A stretch of 44,840 bases of DNA from Acidobacteriota bacterium (GTDB lineage: Bacteria; Acidobacteriota; Terriglobia; Bryobacterales; Bryobacteraceae): the NCBI GenBank assembly GCA_026394055.1, contig JAPKYZ010000025.1:1-44840 (forward strand). The letters run 5' to 3'. The notes beneath the pieces are model-generated. The model was not told the DNA's origin. It worked only from the letters and a program-made list of their open reading frames with translations, and made no database searches. Each line of letters starts with the position of its first letter. Positions within the stretch are counted from its first letter, which is position 1. Both the position numbers and the translations under genes were made by a program. Shown in pieces: positions 6,703 to 15,299 of this stretch.

Positions 6703-8460
6703 CTAGACCTCATAGTTTTTCAAATCATCCACCCGGCGCACCTGGCTGCCGGGAAACAGTTCCTGAAATCTCTGCACGTCGGGATTGGCGAGAGCGCGCT
6801 GCATCGCTTCGCTATCTTCGGGCGCGGCGGCGGAGCTGGCGGGGCCGGCCTTGGATGCAGACGCTCCCTCGGCCACTTCCACCGTGATCTTCACCGGGCG
6901 GCCCATCAACGCCGTCACCGCCTTCTGGATCTCGGCCGACTTCAGCGACAGCATAAAATCCTTGGGCGCGCGGAACGTGATGCCATCGGGCGCCTGCACC
7001 ACTTCCGAATGCGCAACCGCGTCGGCCGACATCTTGCGGCCGGCCTCTACCAGAGCGTTCGTCAAACGATCCTGCAAGCTACCCGGCGTGGCCGCCCGAG
7101 GTCCGGCCTGCTCAGCGGCAGGCGGTGGTGGCGGCGCAGCAGGCCGAGTGGCAGCCGGTCGGGGCGCAGTGGGAGTGAACGGAGGCGCCGAAGCACCAGC
7201 GGTCGGTGCAAAAGGTGGCGCGGCGGAGGGCATCGCCGCAGGTCCAGCTGACGCTCGAGGGGCAAAGCGAGAGGTACCGCCACCCGCTGACGACGGCGCC
7301 GCCGGGGGAGCCTTGGGCGCGGCTGCAGGAGGCGCGCCGCCCGCCAGCGCCTGCTCCAGCGACACCATTTTTCCGGCGTAGACCAGACGCAACAGCCCCA
7401 CTTCCAGCACCAGCCGCGGCTGCAAGGCGTACTGCAGTTCCTTGAATAGCTCCAGCGTCAGGTGCAGGTAGCGCGTCAGATCTTCTTCAGAGAACCGCTT
7501 CGCCACTTCGGCCAGCTTTTCCTGCTCCGACGGCGAAGCGGCGATCAGGCGCGTGCCGGGGCCGGAGATGCGGACCACCAGCAGGTTGCGCAGATACCGC
7601 GCCAGCTCCCGGCAAAAATGCTGCAAGCTGCGGCCGTTGCGTTCGAGCTCCTGCACCAGGTCGAGCATGGTGCGCGAATTGCCAGCTTCCAGCGCCGCCG
7701 TCACCTCGCCCATGGTGTCGAGCGAAAACAGACCCATCAGATCGCGCACATCCTGCGCCGCCAATGTCGTGCCGCAACAGGCAATTGCTTGATCCAGCGC
7801 CGACAGCGAATCTCGCACGCTGCCTTCGCCCACCTGCGCCAGCACCGCCAGCGCGTCCGCATCCGCGGTGATGCCTTCCTGATGGCAGATCCACTCCATG
7901 CGGCCCACCAGCTCTTCAAAATCAACGGACCGGAAGCTGAACTGCTGACAGCGGGAGGCGATCGTCGTCGGGATCTTGTGCGTTTCAGTCGTGCACAGGA
8001 TGAAGACCACCCACTCCGGCGGCTCCTCCAGCGTCTTCAGAAGCGCGTTGAACGCCTCATTGGTGATCTGGTGCGCTTCGTCGACGATGAAGACTTTGTA
8101 GCGATCCCGCGCCGGGCGGAAGCGGACGTTCTCGCGCAGTTCGCGCATTTCGTTGATGCCGCGATTGGAGGCCGCGTCGATCTCAATGACGTCGATCGCC
8201 GAGCCGCTGGCGATCTCAAGGCACGAAGCGCATTTGCCGCACGGGTGGGCCGTCGGGCCTTCAAAGCAGTTCAAGCAGCGCGCCATGATGCGGGCGACGG
8301 TGGTCTTACCCGTACCGCGCTGGCCGGCAAAGATGTAGCCGTGGGCGATCCGGCGTTGGGTGATCGCATTTTCCAGCGTCACTTTCACCGGTCCCTGGCC
8401 AATCAGTTCACCGAACGACTGGGGGCGATACTTGCGGGCAATTACCTGATAGTTCGACAC
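6703..8460 (-). CDS. dnaX: DNA polymerase III subunits gamma/tau
   Basis: A 585-residue clamp-loader ATPase. Visible features: YRPQSFGELIGQ at the N-terminus, Walker A GQRGTGKT (46-53), a zinc site with Cys65, Cys74, Cys77 and Cys80, Walker B VFIVDEAH (123-130), LLKTLEEPPEWVVFILCTTE, and the SRC sensor/arginine-finger motif (169-171). A long Ala/Pro-rich linker (about 370-465) precedes a short C-terminal domain. Start is GTG at 8460, directly before the conserved SNYQVIARKYRP. Whether a shorter gamma form is made by frameshifting cannot be seen; no A-rich slippery site is obvious. Upstream of ybaB-recR with a 149-base gap containing a REP-like repeat. Confidence 0.96.
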   Translation of the reverse strand: MSNYQVIARKYRPQSFGELIGQGPVKVTLENAITQRRIAHGYIFAGQRGTGKTTVARIMARCLNCFEGPTAHPCGKCASCLEIASGSAIDVIEIDAASNRGINEMRELRENVRFRPARDRYKVFIVDEAHQITNEAFNALLKTLEEPPEWVVFILCTTETHKIPTTIASRCQQFSFRSVDFEELVGRMEWICHQEGITADADALAVLAQVGEGSVRDSLSALDQAIACCGTTLAAQDVRDLMGLFSLDTMGEVTAALEAGNSRTMLDLVQELERNGRSLQHFCRELARYLRNLLVVRISGPGTRLIAASPSEQEKLAEVAKRFSEEDLTRYLHLTLELFKELQYALQPRLVLEVGLLRLVYAGKMVSLEQALAGGAPPAAAPKAPPAAPSSAGGGTSRFAPRASAGPAAMPSAAPPFAPTAGASAPPFTPTAPRPAATRPAAPPPPPAAEQAGPRAATPGSLQDRLTNALVEAGRKMSADAVAHSEVVQAPDGITFRAPKDFMLSLKSAEIQKAVTALMGRPVKITVEVAEGASASKAGPASSAAAPEDSEAMQRALANPDVQRFQELFPGSQVRRVDDLKNYEV

Positions 8461-8567
8461 AAGAGATGGGCGGGGCTTTCCGCTCTTAGATTACCATTTG
8501 CCCCTCCTCAGCCTCCGGAGTTTGCCCGAAAGGCGGCGCGCTACAATGGCAAGCTAACGGGAGGCCT

Positions 8568-11500
8568 ATGCGCCACATTCTTTTGGTCGTTTTCTGCTCA
8601 CTTACCTTGGCCGCACAGACGTCGGTTGCGCCCTTCAAGAACCTGACATTCCGCGAAATCGGCCCCGCTACCATGGGCGGCCGGATTGACGACTTCGCGG
8701 TGGTCGAATCCAACCCCAACATCGCCTACGTCGCCACGGCCTCGGCGGGCGTCTTCAAGACCATCAACGGCGGCATTACCTGGACGCCCGTGTTCGACGA
8801 CCAGAAAGTCTCCACCATCGGCGACGTCACGGTGGCTCCGTCTGAACCCTACACCGTCTGGGTCGGCACCGGCGAAGCCAACAACCGGCAGAGCTCCTCC
8901 TGGGGGAACGGCATCTACAAATCGGGTGACGGCGGCAAGACCTGGACCCACATGGGCTTGAAGGACACGCACCACATCGCCCGCATCGCCATCCATCCTT
9001 CGAACCCGAACGTGCTCTACGTCGCGGCCGTGGGACATCTCTGGGATGCCAACCCGGAGCGCGGCGTCTTCAAGTCGACCGACGGCGGCAAGACATGGCA
9101 GAAGTCACTCTTCATCAACGGCGACACGGGTGTCACCGACATTGCGATGGACCCGCAGAACCCCGACACCATCTATGCTGCGGCTTATCAGCGGCGCCGC
9201 ACGGCCTTCGGCTTCAACGGCGGGGGACCGGGCAGCGCGATTTATCGAACGGTCGATGGCTGAGCCACCTGGACCAAGCTGTCGAACGGTTTACCCAAGG
9301 GCGAAAAGGGCCGCATGGCGCTCGACATTTATCGCCGCAACCCGAACATCGTCTATGCGCTGGTGGAAGCTGCCGACGGTGGCACGGGCATCTACCGGTC
9401 CGACGACAAGGGCGAGAACTGGACCAAGATGTCGTCCACCAACCCGCGCCCGATGTACTTCAGCCAGGTCCGCGTGGACCCCAACAATGACCAGCGCGTC
9501 TGGGTGCTGGGGGTCCAGATGCACTACTCAGAAGACGGCGGCAAGACCTTCCGCACCAACCTGGTCAACCGCATCCACGTCGACTTCCACGCCATGTGGA
9601 TCGACCCGGCCAACTCCAACAACATGCTGATCGGCTGCGACGGCGGCATCCACTTCTCGCGCGACCGGGGCCGCACCTGGGACGCCAAGTACAACATCGC
9701 GCTCGCGCAGTTCTATGAGATCGGCGTCGACATGCAGAAGCCCTACAAGATCTGCGGCGGCCTGCAGGACAACAACACCTGGTGTGGACCTTCCGCGACA
9801 ACAGACCTGCGCGGCATCAAAAATGACGACTGGTACACCGTCCAAGGCGGCGATGGCTTCTACGCGCAGATTGATCCGGTGGAGCCCTACATCGTCTACG
9901 CCGAATCGCAGGACGGCAACCTGGTGCGGCGTGATTTGCGAACGCACGAAGCGCGCCTGATCCGCCCGCGTGAAGATAGCGATGAACAGGCGCGCTACCG
10001 CTTCCAGTGGAACTCGCCCATCGTCGTCTCCAAGCACGACCGCAAGACGCTCTACTACGGCGGCAACTTCGTCTTCAAATCGACGAACCAGGGTGACACG
10101 TGGCGCCGCATGAGCCCGGATCTGACCACTAATGTTGACCGCAAGACGCTCGAAATCATGGGCCGCAAGGTGGAGGATCGCACGATGCTCTCGCGCAACG
10201 ACGGCGTCGGCAACTTCCCCACCATCACTTCGCTCGCTGAATCGAGCGTGCGCGCGGGCATCGTCTGGGCGGGCACCGACGATGGCCTGTTGCATGTCTC
10301 AAAAGACGGCGAGACCTGGACCAACATCACTGAGAAAGTGCCCGGCCTGCCCAAAGGCACCTACGTCAGCCGCATTTTGCCGTCGGCCCACGCGGAAGGC
10401 ACCGCCTACGCCGCCTTTGACGGCCACCGCACCGGTGACTTCGGCATCTACCTCTACAAGACCACCGACTTCGGCCAAAACTGGAAGCTGATCACCAAAG
10501 GGATTCCGCAGGAAGGCGGCATCATCAACGTGGTCCGCGAGCACCCGCGCAACAAGAATCTGCTGTTCGCGGGTGGCGAATACGGCCTCTACATCAGCCA
10601 GGATGCGGGTGAGACGTGGGCGGAGCTCAAGAACAATTTGCCGCGCGTCCCGGTGGACGACATCGCCATCCACCCGCGCGATAACGACCTGATCCTGGGT
10701 ACGCACGGCCGCGGTATCTGGATCCTGGATTCGATCTCAGCGCTGGAGCAAAGCACTCCGGCTACCGCAACGGCTGCGGCGGAGCTGTTCAACATTCGCC
10801 CGGCAACCTTGTGGCGCATGGCCCGCACTCGCGACTTCGATGGACACGATCACTACCTCGGCTCGAACCCGCCGTACGGTCCGCTGATGGACGTGCACTT
10901 CAAGGCAAAGCCTGAATTGAAAGACCTCAAAATTGTCATCTTCGACAAGACGGGCAAGCAGGTGCGCGAGATTCGGACACGGGACCTGAAGCTCGACGCG
11001 GGCGTCAACCGCCTGGTGTGGGATCTGCGGACCGATGCGCCCGTCCCGCCCGTGGAACGCCCTGCCGGTGAAGCGGGTGCGGCGGAAGCGGGTGAAGGCG
11101 GCGGTGGTGGTGGTGGAGGCGGCGGCTTCGGCCAAGGCCCCGCACGCGGCGTCACGGTGGACCCGGGCGAGTATCGCCTGGAAATCTCCCTGGGCGGCAC
11201 CAAGGTATCGAAGACGTTCAAGGTGGAAGAGGACCCGCGGGTCACCTTCTTCTCGGACGCCGACCGCGCCAAGCGCCGCACCGCTATCGTCGAGCTGTTT
11301 GACCTCTACAAGCAGGCCGATGGCTTGCGGAAGAAGTTCGTCGGCGTGGATGCGTCGCTCAAGTCCCTGCAGGCGTCCTGGAAGCGGCCCGATGCGGCGA
11401 AGATGAGTGACGAGGTGAAGAAGGCCGCCGAGACGCTGCAGAAGTCGCTCGACGAGCTTCGGCCCTCGTTCGTCTTCAGCGGAGGCGCCTTTGGTCCGCC

Positions 11501-11756
11501 GCCTTCGCCCGAGGATCTGAAGAAGCCCGAGCCGGCCTTTACGCTACCTCCGCTCACCAACCGCGTGTCGCAGTTGATCGCGGCGATGGATAGCTTCTCA
11601 GCCGCCCCTAGTGCCTCGCAACTGGAGCAGGCGGCGCTGGTGAAGAAGGCGCTCGCCACCAGCAGCCAGCGCATCGACAAGCTGACCAAGGAAGATGTCG
11701 CGCGGCTGAACGAAGCGATGAGCAAGGCCAAAGTGCCCTACATCGCGGTGCCCTAA
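8568..11756 (+). pseudogene. Secreted BNR/VPS10-type beta-propeller protein gene interrupted by one in-frame TGA
   Basis: From ATG 8568 (GGGAGG three bases upstream, signal peptide ending LAAQ-TSV) to TAA 11754-11756 one frame encodes about 1062 residues, broken only by TGA at 9261-9263. The sequence around it reads IYRTVDG-stop-ATWTKLSNGLPKG. Every comparable repeat in the protein has DGG-x-TW (for example STDGGKTW, SEDGGKTF), so the stop replaces an expected glycine; GGA to TGA is a single-base change. Both halves contain Asp-box/BNR repeats typical of sortilin-like propellers and glycoside hydrolase-like proteins, and the C-terminus has a Gly-rich linker (about 845-857) and a helical tail. 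Either a recent nonsense mutation or a sequencing error. Confidence 0.75.
9315..11756 (+). CDS. C-terminal 813 residues of the BNR/VPS10-type beta-propeller protein (possible reinitiation product)
   Basis: This frame is open after the TGA at 9261-9263. The ATG at 9315 lies shortly after AAAAGGG, which could act as a ribosome-binding site, so restart is possible, but the product would lack the signal peptide and the first propeller blades (residues 1-231). It includes repeats such as YRSDDKGENW, HVSKDGETWTN and YISQDAGETW, a HGRGIWILD motif near residue 473, and a C-terminal region absent from simple propellers. I regard it as the rest of one gene rather than an independent protein. Confidence 0.5.
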   Translation: MALDIYRRNPNIVYALVEAADGGTGIYRSDDKGENWTKMSSTNPRPMYFSQVRVDPNNDQRVWVLGVQMHYSEDGGKTFRTNLVNRIHVDFHAMWIDPANSNNMLIGCDGGIHFSRDRGRTWDAKYNIALAQFYEIGVDMQKPYKICGGLQDNNTWCGPSATTDLRGIKNDDWYTVQGGDGFYAQIDPVEPYIVYAESQDGNLVRRDLRTHEARLIRPREDSDEQARYRFQWNSPIVVSKHDRKTLYYGGNFVFKSTNQGDTWRRMSPDLTTNVDRKTLEIMGRKVEDRTMLSRNDGVGNFPTITSLAESSVRAGIVWAGTDDGLLHVSKDGETWTNITEKVPGLPKGTYVSRILPSAHAEGTAYAAFDGHRTGDFGIYLYKTTDFGQNWKLITKGIPQEGGIINVVREHPRNKNLLFAGGEYGLYISQDAGETWAELKNNLPRVPVDDIAIHPRDNDLILGTHGRGIWILDSISALEQSTPATATAAAELFNIRPATLWRMARTRDFDGHDHYLGSNPPYGPLMDVHFKAKPELKDLKIVIFDKTGKQVREIRTRDLKLDAGVNRLVWDLRTDAPVPPVERPAGEAGAAEAGEGGGGGGGGGGFGQGPARGVTVDPGEYRLEISLGGTKVSKTFKVEEDPRVTFFSDADRAKRRTAIVELFDLYKQADGLRKKFVGVDASLKSLQASWKRPDAAKMSDEVKKAAETLQKSLDELRPSFVFSGGAFGPPPSPEDLKKPEPAFTLPPLTNRVSQLIAAMDSFSAAPSASQLEQAALVKKALATSSQRIDKLTKEDVARLNEAMSKAKVPYIAVP

Positions 11757-12964
11757 ACGTTGGCGTTGCGCTTCTGGCGCAGCAGCCACAACGCAAAGAT
11801 GGTGGTGGCCCCCGCGGCCACCGCCACCGTGGGCGCTACGCCAAAGCTATCCCGGTAAGCACCCGCCACTAAAATCCCCAAACCTCCCGCCAGCCCGCCC
11901 ATGCCATTCAGCAAGCCCGCCGTGAAGCCGTAGTTCCGTTCGGCCACCCATTCATAGGCCAGTGCGAAGACGTTGGCTTGGAACAGCCCGGCCGTCAGGC
12001 CAAAGCCAATGGCACTGGCGATCGTGAAGCCCAGTGTTGGCGCGGCAAACACCAGGTAGCCAAAGATGGGACAAGCGACCAACCCCAAGCCCGCCACGCG
12101 CCGCCGCCCTCGCTGATCACCCAGATAGCCGCCCACGATCATGCCCGCCAGCGTACTCACTTGCAGGTAGAGCGTGGCGGCCAAGCCGGCGTCCGTCATC
12201 GACAACCCGTAGCGCTGGTAGATGTGGTGCGGCAGCCAGGCGTAGATCATCCACAGCATGCCGCAGAAGCAGAAGAAGGCGGCCGTGAGTATTCGCAGCG
12301 ACGGCGAACGCAACGCATCCTTGGGCGAGGCTTCGCCGCGCACGCGCGCCGGACGCGGAGGGATCTTGATCAACCGGAGCGAGACGGCCAGCACCACCGC
12401 ATAGAGCACGCCCGCCCCGGCCAGCGCCGACAAGCCCAAGCGCCAACCGGCATGGTCCGCCGCCCAGCCCCCATACCAGCCGCCCAGAGCACCGCCGATC
12501 AGCTGCGCGCTCTGGTGCACGGCCAAGGCGCGAGATCGTGTGGCGTGTCCGTGGCAACCGGCGATCAACGCGGCGGCGGCGGGAAAATAGAGCGCTTCGG
12601 TTAACCCCATCGCGCCGCGCCACACCAGAAACTCATTCACGGAATGGCTTTGCGCCGTGCCCCAGATGGCCACGCTCCACAGCACCAGGCTGGCGCAGAC
12701 CAGCAGCGCGCGCGGCAGCAGATCAGCGAGGCGCCCAGCGATGAAGATGCCGACGGCGTAGGTCCAGATGAAGACGGTGCCGATCAAGGCCAGCGTGACG
12801 CTGGAAAAACCGAGGTCGCGCTGCAGCGCCGGGAAGATGGAGAACACCACCTGGCGGTCCACGTAGTTCAGCAGGAAGGCGCACCACAGGAGGCCCACCA
12901 GCGTCCACGCCGAACGCGGGCTGGGCGCGATGGACACGACTAACGCGGGCCGAGCTTGGGGCAT
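11753..12964 (-). CDS. Major facilitator superfamily transporter
   Basis: A 403-residue membrane protein with about twelve hydrophobic segments. MFS signatures: NYVDRQVVFSIFPALQRDLG in the first helix, GRLADLLPRALLV (loop 2-3 motif), WRGAMGLTEALYFPAAAALIAG in helix 4, and GYLGDQRGRRR in the second half. Family knowledge points to proton-driven uptake of a small organic acid or similar; the substrate is not evident. AGAGGAG precedes ATG 12964. It is divergent from the creatininase-family gene across a 103-base gap that holds paired 19-bp repeats, so transporter and hydrolase may be regulated together. Its stop overlaps that of the beta-propeller gene. Confidence 0.88.
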   Translation of the reverse strand: MPQARPALVVSIAPSPRSAWTLVGLLWCAFLLNYVDRQVVFSIFPALQRDLGFSSVTLALIGTVFIWTYAVGIFIAGRLADLLPRALLVCASLVLWSVAIWGTAQSHSVNEFLVWRGAMGLTEALYFPAAAALIAGCHGHATRSRALAVHQSAQLIGGALGGWYGGWAADHAGWRLGLSALAGAGVLYAVVLAVSLRLIKIPPRPARVRGEASPKDALRSPSLRILTAAFFCFCGMLWMIYAWLPHHIYQRYGLSMTDAGLAATLYLQVSTLAGMIVGGYLGDQRGRRRVAGLGLVACPIFGYLVFAAPTLGFTIASAIGFGLTAGLFQANVFALAYEWVAERNYGFTAGLLNGMGGLAGGLGILVAGAYRDSFGVAPTVAVAAGATTIFALWLLRQKRNANV

Positions 12965-12978
12965 CGCAACTCCTCTAT

Positions 12979-13019
12979 TCCTGTCTGGATATCATGTGGG
13001 TCCTGTCTGGATATTATGT
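12979..13019. promoter_or_regulatory. Two 19-bp direct repeats in a divergent promoter region
   Basis: TCCTGTCTGGATATCATGT (12979-12997) recurs with one difference at 13001-13019 (C to T). The start-to-start distance is 22 bp, about two helical turns, so a regulator would see both on one face of the DNA. The copies also contain TATCAT and TATTAT, which resemble -10 boxes. They lie between the divergent MFS and creatininase-family starts. Confidence 0.6.
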
Positions 13020-13067
13020 ATGCGCGGCCGGCCTCGCGTGAGGACGGCCCCCGAAGGAACACCGATC

Positions 13068-13865
13068 ATGCCCAAGATCCGATACGAAGAGTTGACCTGG
13101 CCCGAAGTGAAGGACGCCGTGGCGCAGCAGCGCGTGTGCGTGCTACCCGTGGGCACCACCGAACAGCACGGCCCGCACTTGCCGCTGGTGACCGATGTGC
13201 TCACGGCCGCAGAAATGTCACGGCTAGCGGTGGAGCAGGTGCCCGATGAAGCGGTGCTGCTGCCCGCGGTCTACTATTCGTTCAACGAGCATCACATGGA
13301 CTTCCCTGGCACGATTGCGATCGCCGGGGAAACCATCATCCGCTACGTCACCGACATTGGTTTGAGCCTGGCCCGGCATGGCTTCGAGAAGATCCTGATC
13401 GTCAACGGCCACGGCAGCAACGTGCCTTTCCTCGACATCGCCGCCCGCAACATCACCAACGAATCCACCGCCATCGCGGCCATGGCCTCCTGGTGGAGCC
13501 TGATCCCCAAAGAGTTGATCACCGCGCAACGCGAAAGCGAATACCCGGGCGGCATGGCGCACGGCTGTGAGCTTGAAACTTCCGTGCTGCTGCACCTGCG
13601 GCCCGATCTGGTGCAGATGGACAAGGCGAGCAAGGACATCAATTTTCAGCACACGGAGTTTTTCTACTGGGACCTGCAGAACCCCTCGCCCATCTTCTTC
13701 CAGGAGTGGTTCAGCCGTTACTCGAAGACCGGCACCGTGGGTGACCCCACCAAGGCCAAGGCGGCCAAAGGCGAGCTGTTCGTCAACGCCGTCGTCGAAC
13801 GCATGGTGAAGCTAATCCGCGAATTCCGCGCCCGCGAAATCGCCCCGCGCGTCGATCACCACTAA
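13068..13865 (+). CDS. Creatininase-family amidohydrolase
   Basis: A 265-residue enzyme of the creatininase/MftE-like family, which hydrolyse amide bonds in a binuclear metal site. The hallmark PVGTTEQHGPHLPLVTDV carries Glu32, His34 and Asp43; VNGHGSN and HGCELETS supply further ligands and catalytic residues. Start chosen at ATG 13068, with AAGGAA upstream; the open frame extends further 5' but that part overlaps the direct repeats and the MFS gene and is not protein-like. True creatininase activity is not implied. Divergent neighbour is an MFS transporter, consistent with uptake followed by hydrolysis of one substrate. Confidence 0.88.
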   Translation: MPKIRYEELTWPEVKDAVAQQRVCVLPVGTTEQHGPHLPLVTDVLTAAEMSRLAVEQVPDEAVLLPAVYYSFNEHHMDFPGTIAIAGETIIRYVTDIGLSLARHGFEKILIVNGHGSNVPFLDIAARNITNESTAIAAMASWWSLIPKELITAQRESEYPGGMAHGCELETSVLLHLRPDLVQMDKASKDINFQHTEFFYWDLQNPSPIFFQEWFSRYSKTGTVGDPTKAKAAKGELFVNAVVERMVKLIREFRAREIAPRVDHH

Positions 13866-13880
13866 GTGCGCGCCGCGACG

Positions 13881-15230
13881 CTACTGCTTCTTGCCGGGCG
13901 TATCGCGGCCACCTTGGTGCAGGACCAGGCCGGATACCTTCCCTTCGGCGTCGCGCTGGAAAGAGATCTGGGCTTCGACAACGCGCAGAAACACCTCATC
14001 CTTCTTTTCGCCAAACAGCTCAAACTTGGGCTGGCCGGTCGCTTGGGCGTACAACCGGTCGCCTTCCGCGGTGATGGCAATGCTGAACGTCGGCGCCAAA
14101 GCGTAAGTACCGGCATACTCCGATAGCAGTTCGCGCGGCAAAGTAACCGCGCTGCGGGGCGGCGCCATCTTGGCCACCTGGTACTGAGCGTTGACGAAAT
14201 GCAGCCCCAGATCATCAACGGAGAAGTTGGTATTGCACAGCACCACCGCCGCCCGGCGAGTCCGCGGGTCAAAGCCGGCCCACGTACGATAGCCGCCGGT
14301 GCCTCCGTTGTGCCACCACACTTCGCCGTCAAACCACGTCGAGACATGCCAGCCCAGCGCAATCTCCAGCTCCTTGACGCCGGTGGGGCGGTGTTGCGAA
14401 CGAAGGGTGGCGAAGGCGGCCTTGAGGGGCGTGTCGGTCAATTCCATCGCGGCCGCCAGAAACTTCAACATGTCATTGACCGTGGAGCGCAATGCCCCGG
14501 CCCCAGCCAAGCTGTCGAGATCCCAGTTGGCGGTGGGCTTCAGATCGGGCAAGTGCCCCGGAGCCAAGCGCCGCTTCTGGCCTTCCGACAGCACGATGCT
14601 GGTGCTGGTCATCCCCAGTGGCGTCAAGACGCGCCGCTTCAGCAAATCCTCGTAGCTCAAACCGGCGCGGCGGGCCAGCGCATGGCCCAACAGGCCCACA
14701 CCGACATTCGAGTACTCATACTTCTCACCGGGCAAGCGCGCCAGCTTGTGATTGGAAAGAAACTCGTACAGCAGAGAGGGTGTGTAGTCGGCGAAGGGAT
14801 TGTTGGGGTCCGTGGGCTTGAAATTCGAAGGCATCCGCGGCAGCCCGGAGACTTGCATCGAAAGGTCGAGCAGCGAAATCTGACGCTCGCCCGACGCGGG
14901 CACGGTGACGCCCGCCGGTAGATACTTCGCCACGGGATCGTCCAGCTTCACTTCGCCGCGTCCGGCCATGTCGGCTAGCAGCAGTGACGTGAACACCTTG
15001 GTGATGGAACCAATCTCGAAGATTGTGTCGCCATCCAGCGGCATCGCATTCCCCGCCGCCATCCGGCCCGAGGCATACACCGTACGGCCTTGCGAATCGA
15101 GGATACCCGCCACGATTCCGACCGCCTTGGCCGCCTCGCTGGTCCGGTTGTCGAGAAGAGCCTTGGTGTCCTCAGCGCCCTGGGCCCAAAGCGTAGCAGC
15201 CGCTGCCAGAAGCAGTACGAACCGTTTCAT
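13881..15230 (-). CDS. Secreted serine hydrolase of the class C beta-lactamase family
   Basis: A 449-residue protein with a signal peptide (MKRFVLLLAAAATLWAQG). The penicillin-binding/beta-lactamase fold is shown by SITK (Ser75 nucleophile, Lys78), YSN (173-175) and WWHNGGTGGYRTW (the third, HxG-type box). About 100 extra residues at the C-terminus form a DUF3471-like lipocalin domain. Such enzymes are esterases, D-aminopeptidases or beta-lactamases; the sequence alone does not decide. I trimmed the frame to ATG 15230, where the signal peptide begins; no good ribosome-binding site is visible. It converges on the creatininase-family gene, 15 bases apart. Confidence 0.88.
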   Translation of the reverse strand: MKRFVLLLAAAATLWAQGAEDTKALLDNRTSEAAKAVGIVAGILDSQGRTVYASGRMAAGNAMPLDGDTIFEIGSITKVFTSLLLADMAGRGEVKLDDPVAKYLPAGVTVPASGERQISLLDLSMQVSGLPRMPSNFKPTDPNNPFADYTPSLLYEFLSNHKLARLPGEKYEYSNVGVGLLGHALARRAGLSYEDLLKRRVLTPLGMTSTSIVLSEGQKRRLAPGHLPDLKPTANWDLDSLAGAGALRSTVNDMLKFLAAAMELTDTPLKAAFATLRSQHRPTGVKELEIALGWHVSTWFDGEVWWHNGGTGGYRTWAGFDPRTRRAAVVLCNTNFSVDDLGLHFVNAQYQVAKMAPPRSAVTLPRELLSEYAGTYALAPTFSIAITAEGDRLYAQATGQPKFELFGEKKDEVFLRVVEAQISFQRDAEGKVSGLVLHQGGRDTPGKKQ

Positions 15231-15299
15231 ACGGGGAGAATAGCATGGCCCGCCGAAGCTCGATTGCGCTGATCTGCATCCTCGAGGCGCGAACCGCAA

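Noticed and set aside
6703..8460. Programmed frameshift producing gamma from dnaX
   Set aside because: No A-rich slippery heptamer with a following stem was seen in the Ala/Pro-rich linker region; cannot be claimed by eye.
7462..8646. Long plus-strand open frame opposite dnaX
   Set aside because: Antisense shadow of a well-recognised gene, with Arg/Gln/His-rich composition and no domain.
9261..9263. TGA in the beta-propeller gene as a selenocysteine codon
   Set aside because: The repeat pattern calls for Gly at this position, no Cys or Sec is expected in this family there, and no clear SECIS-like hairpin follows.
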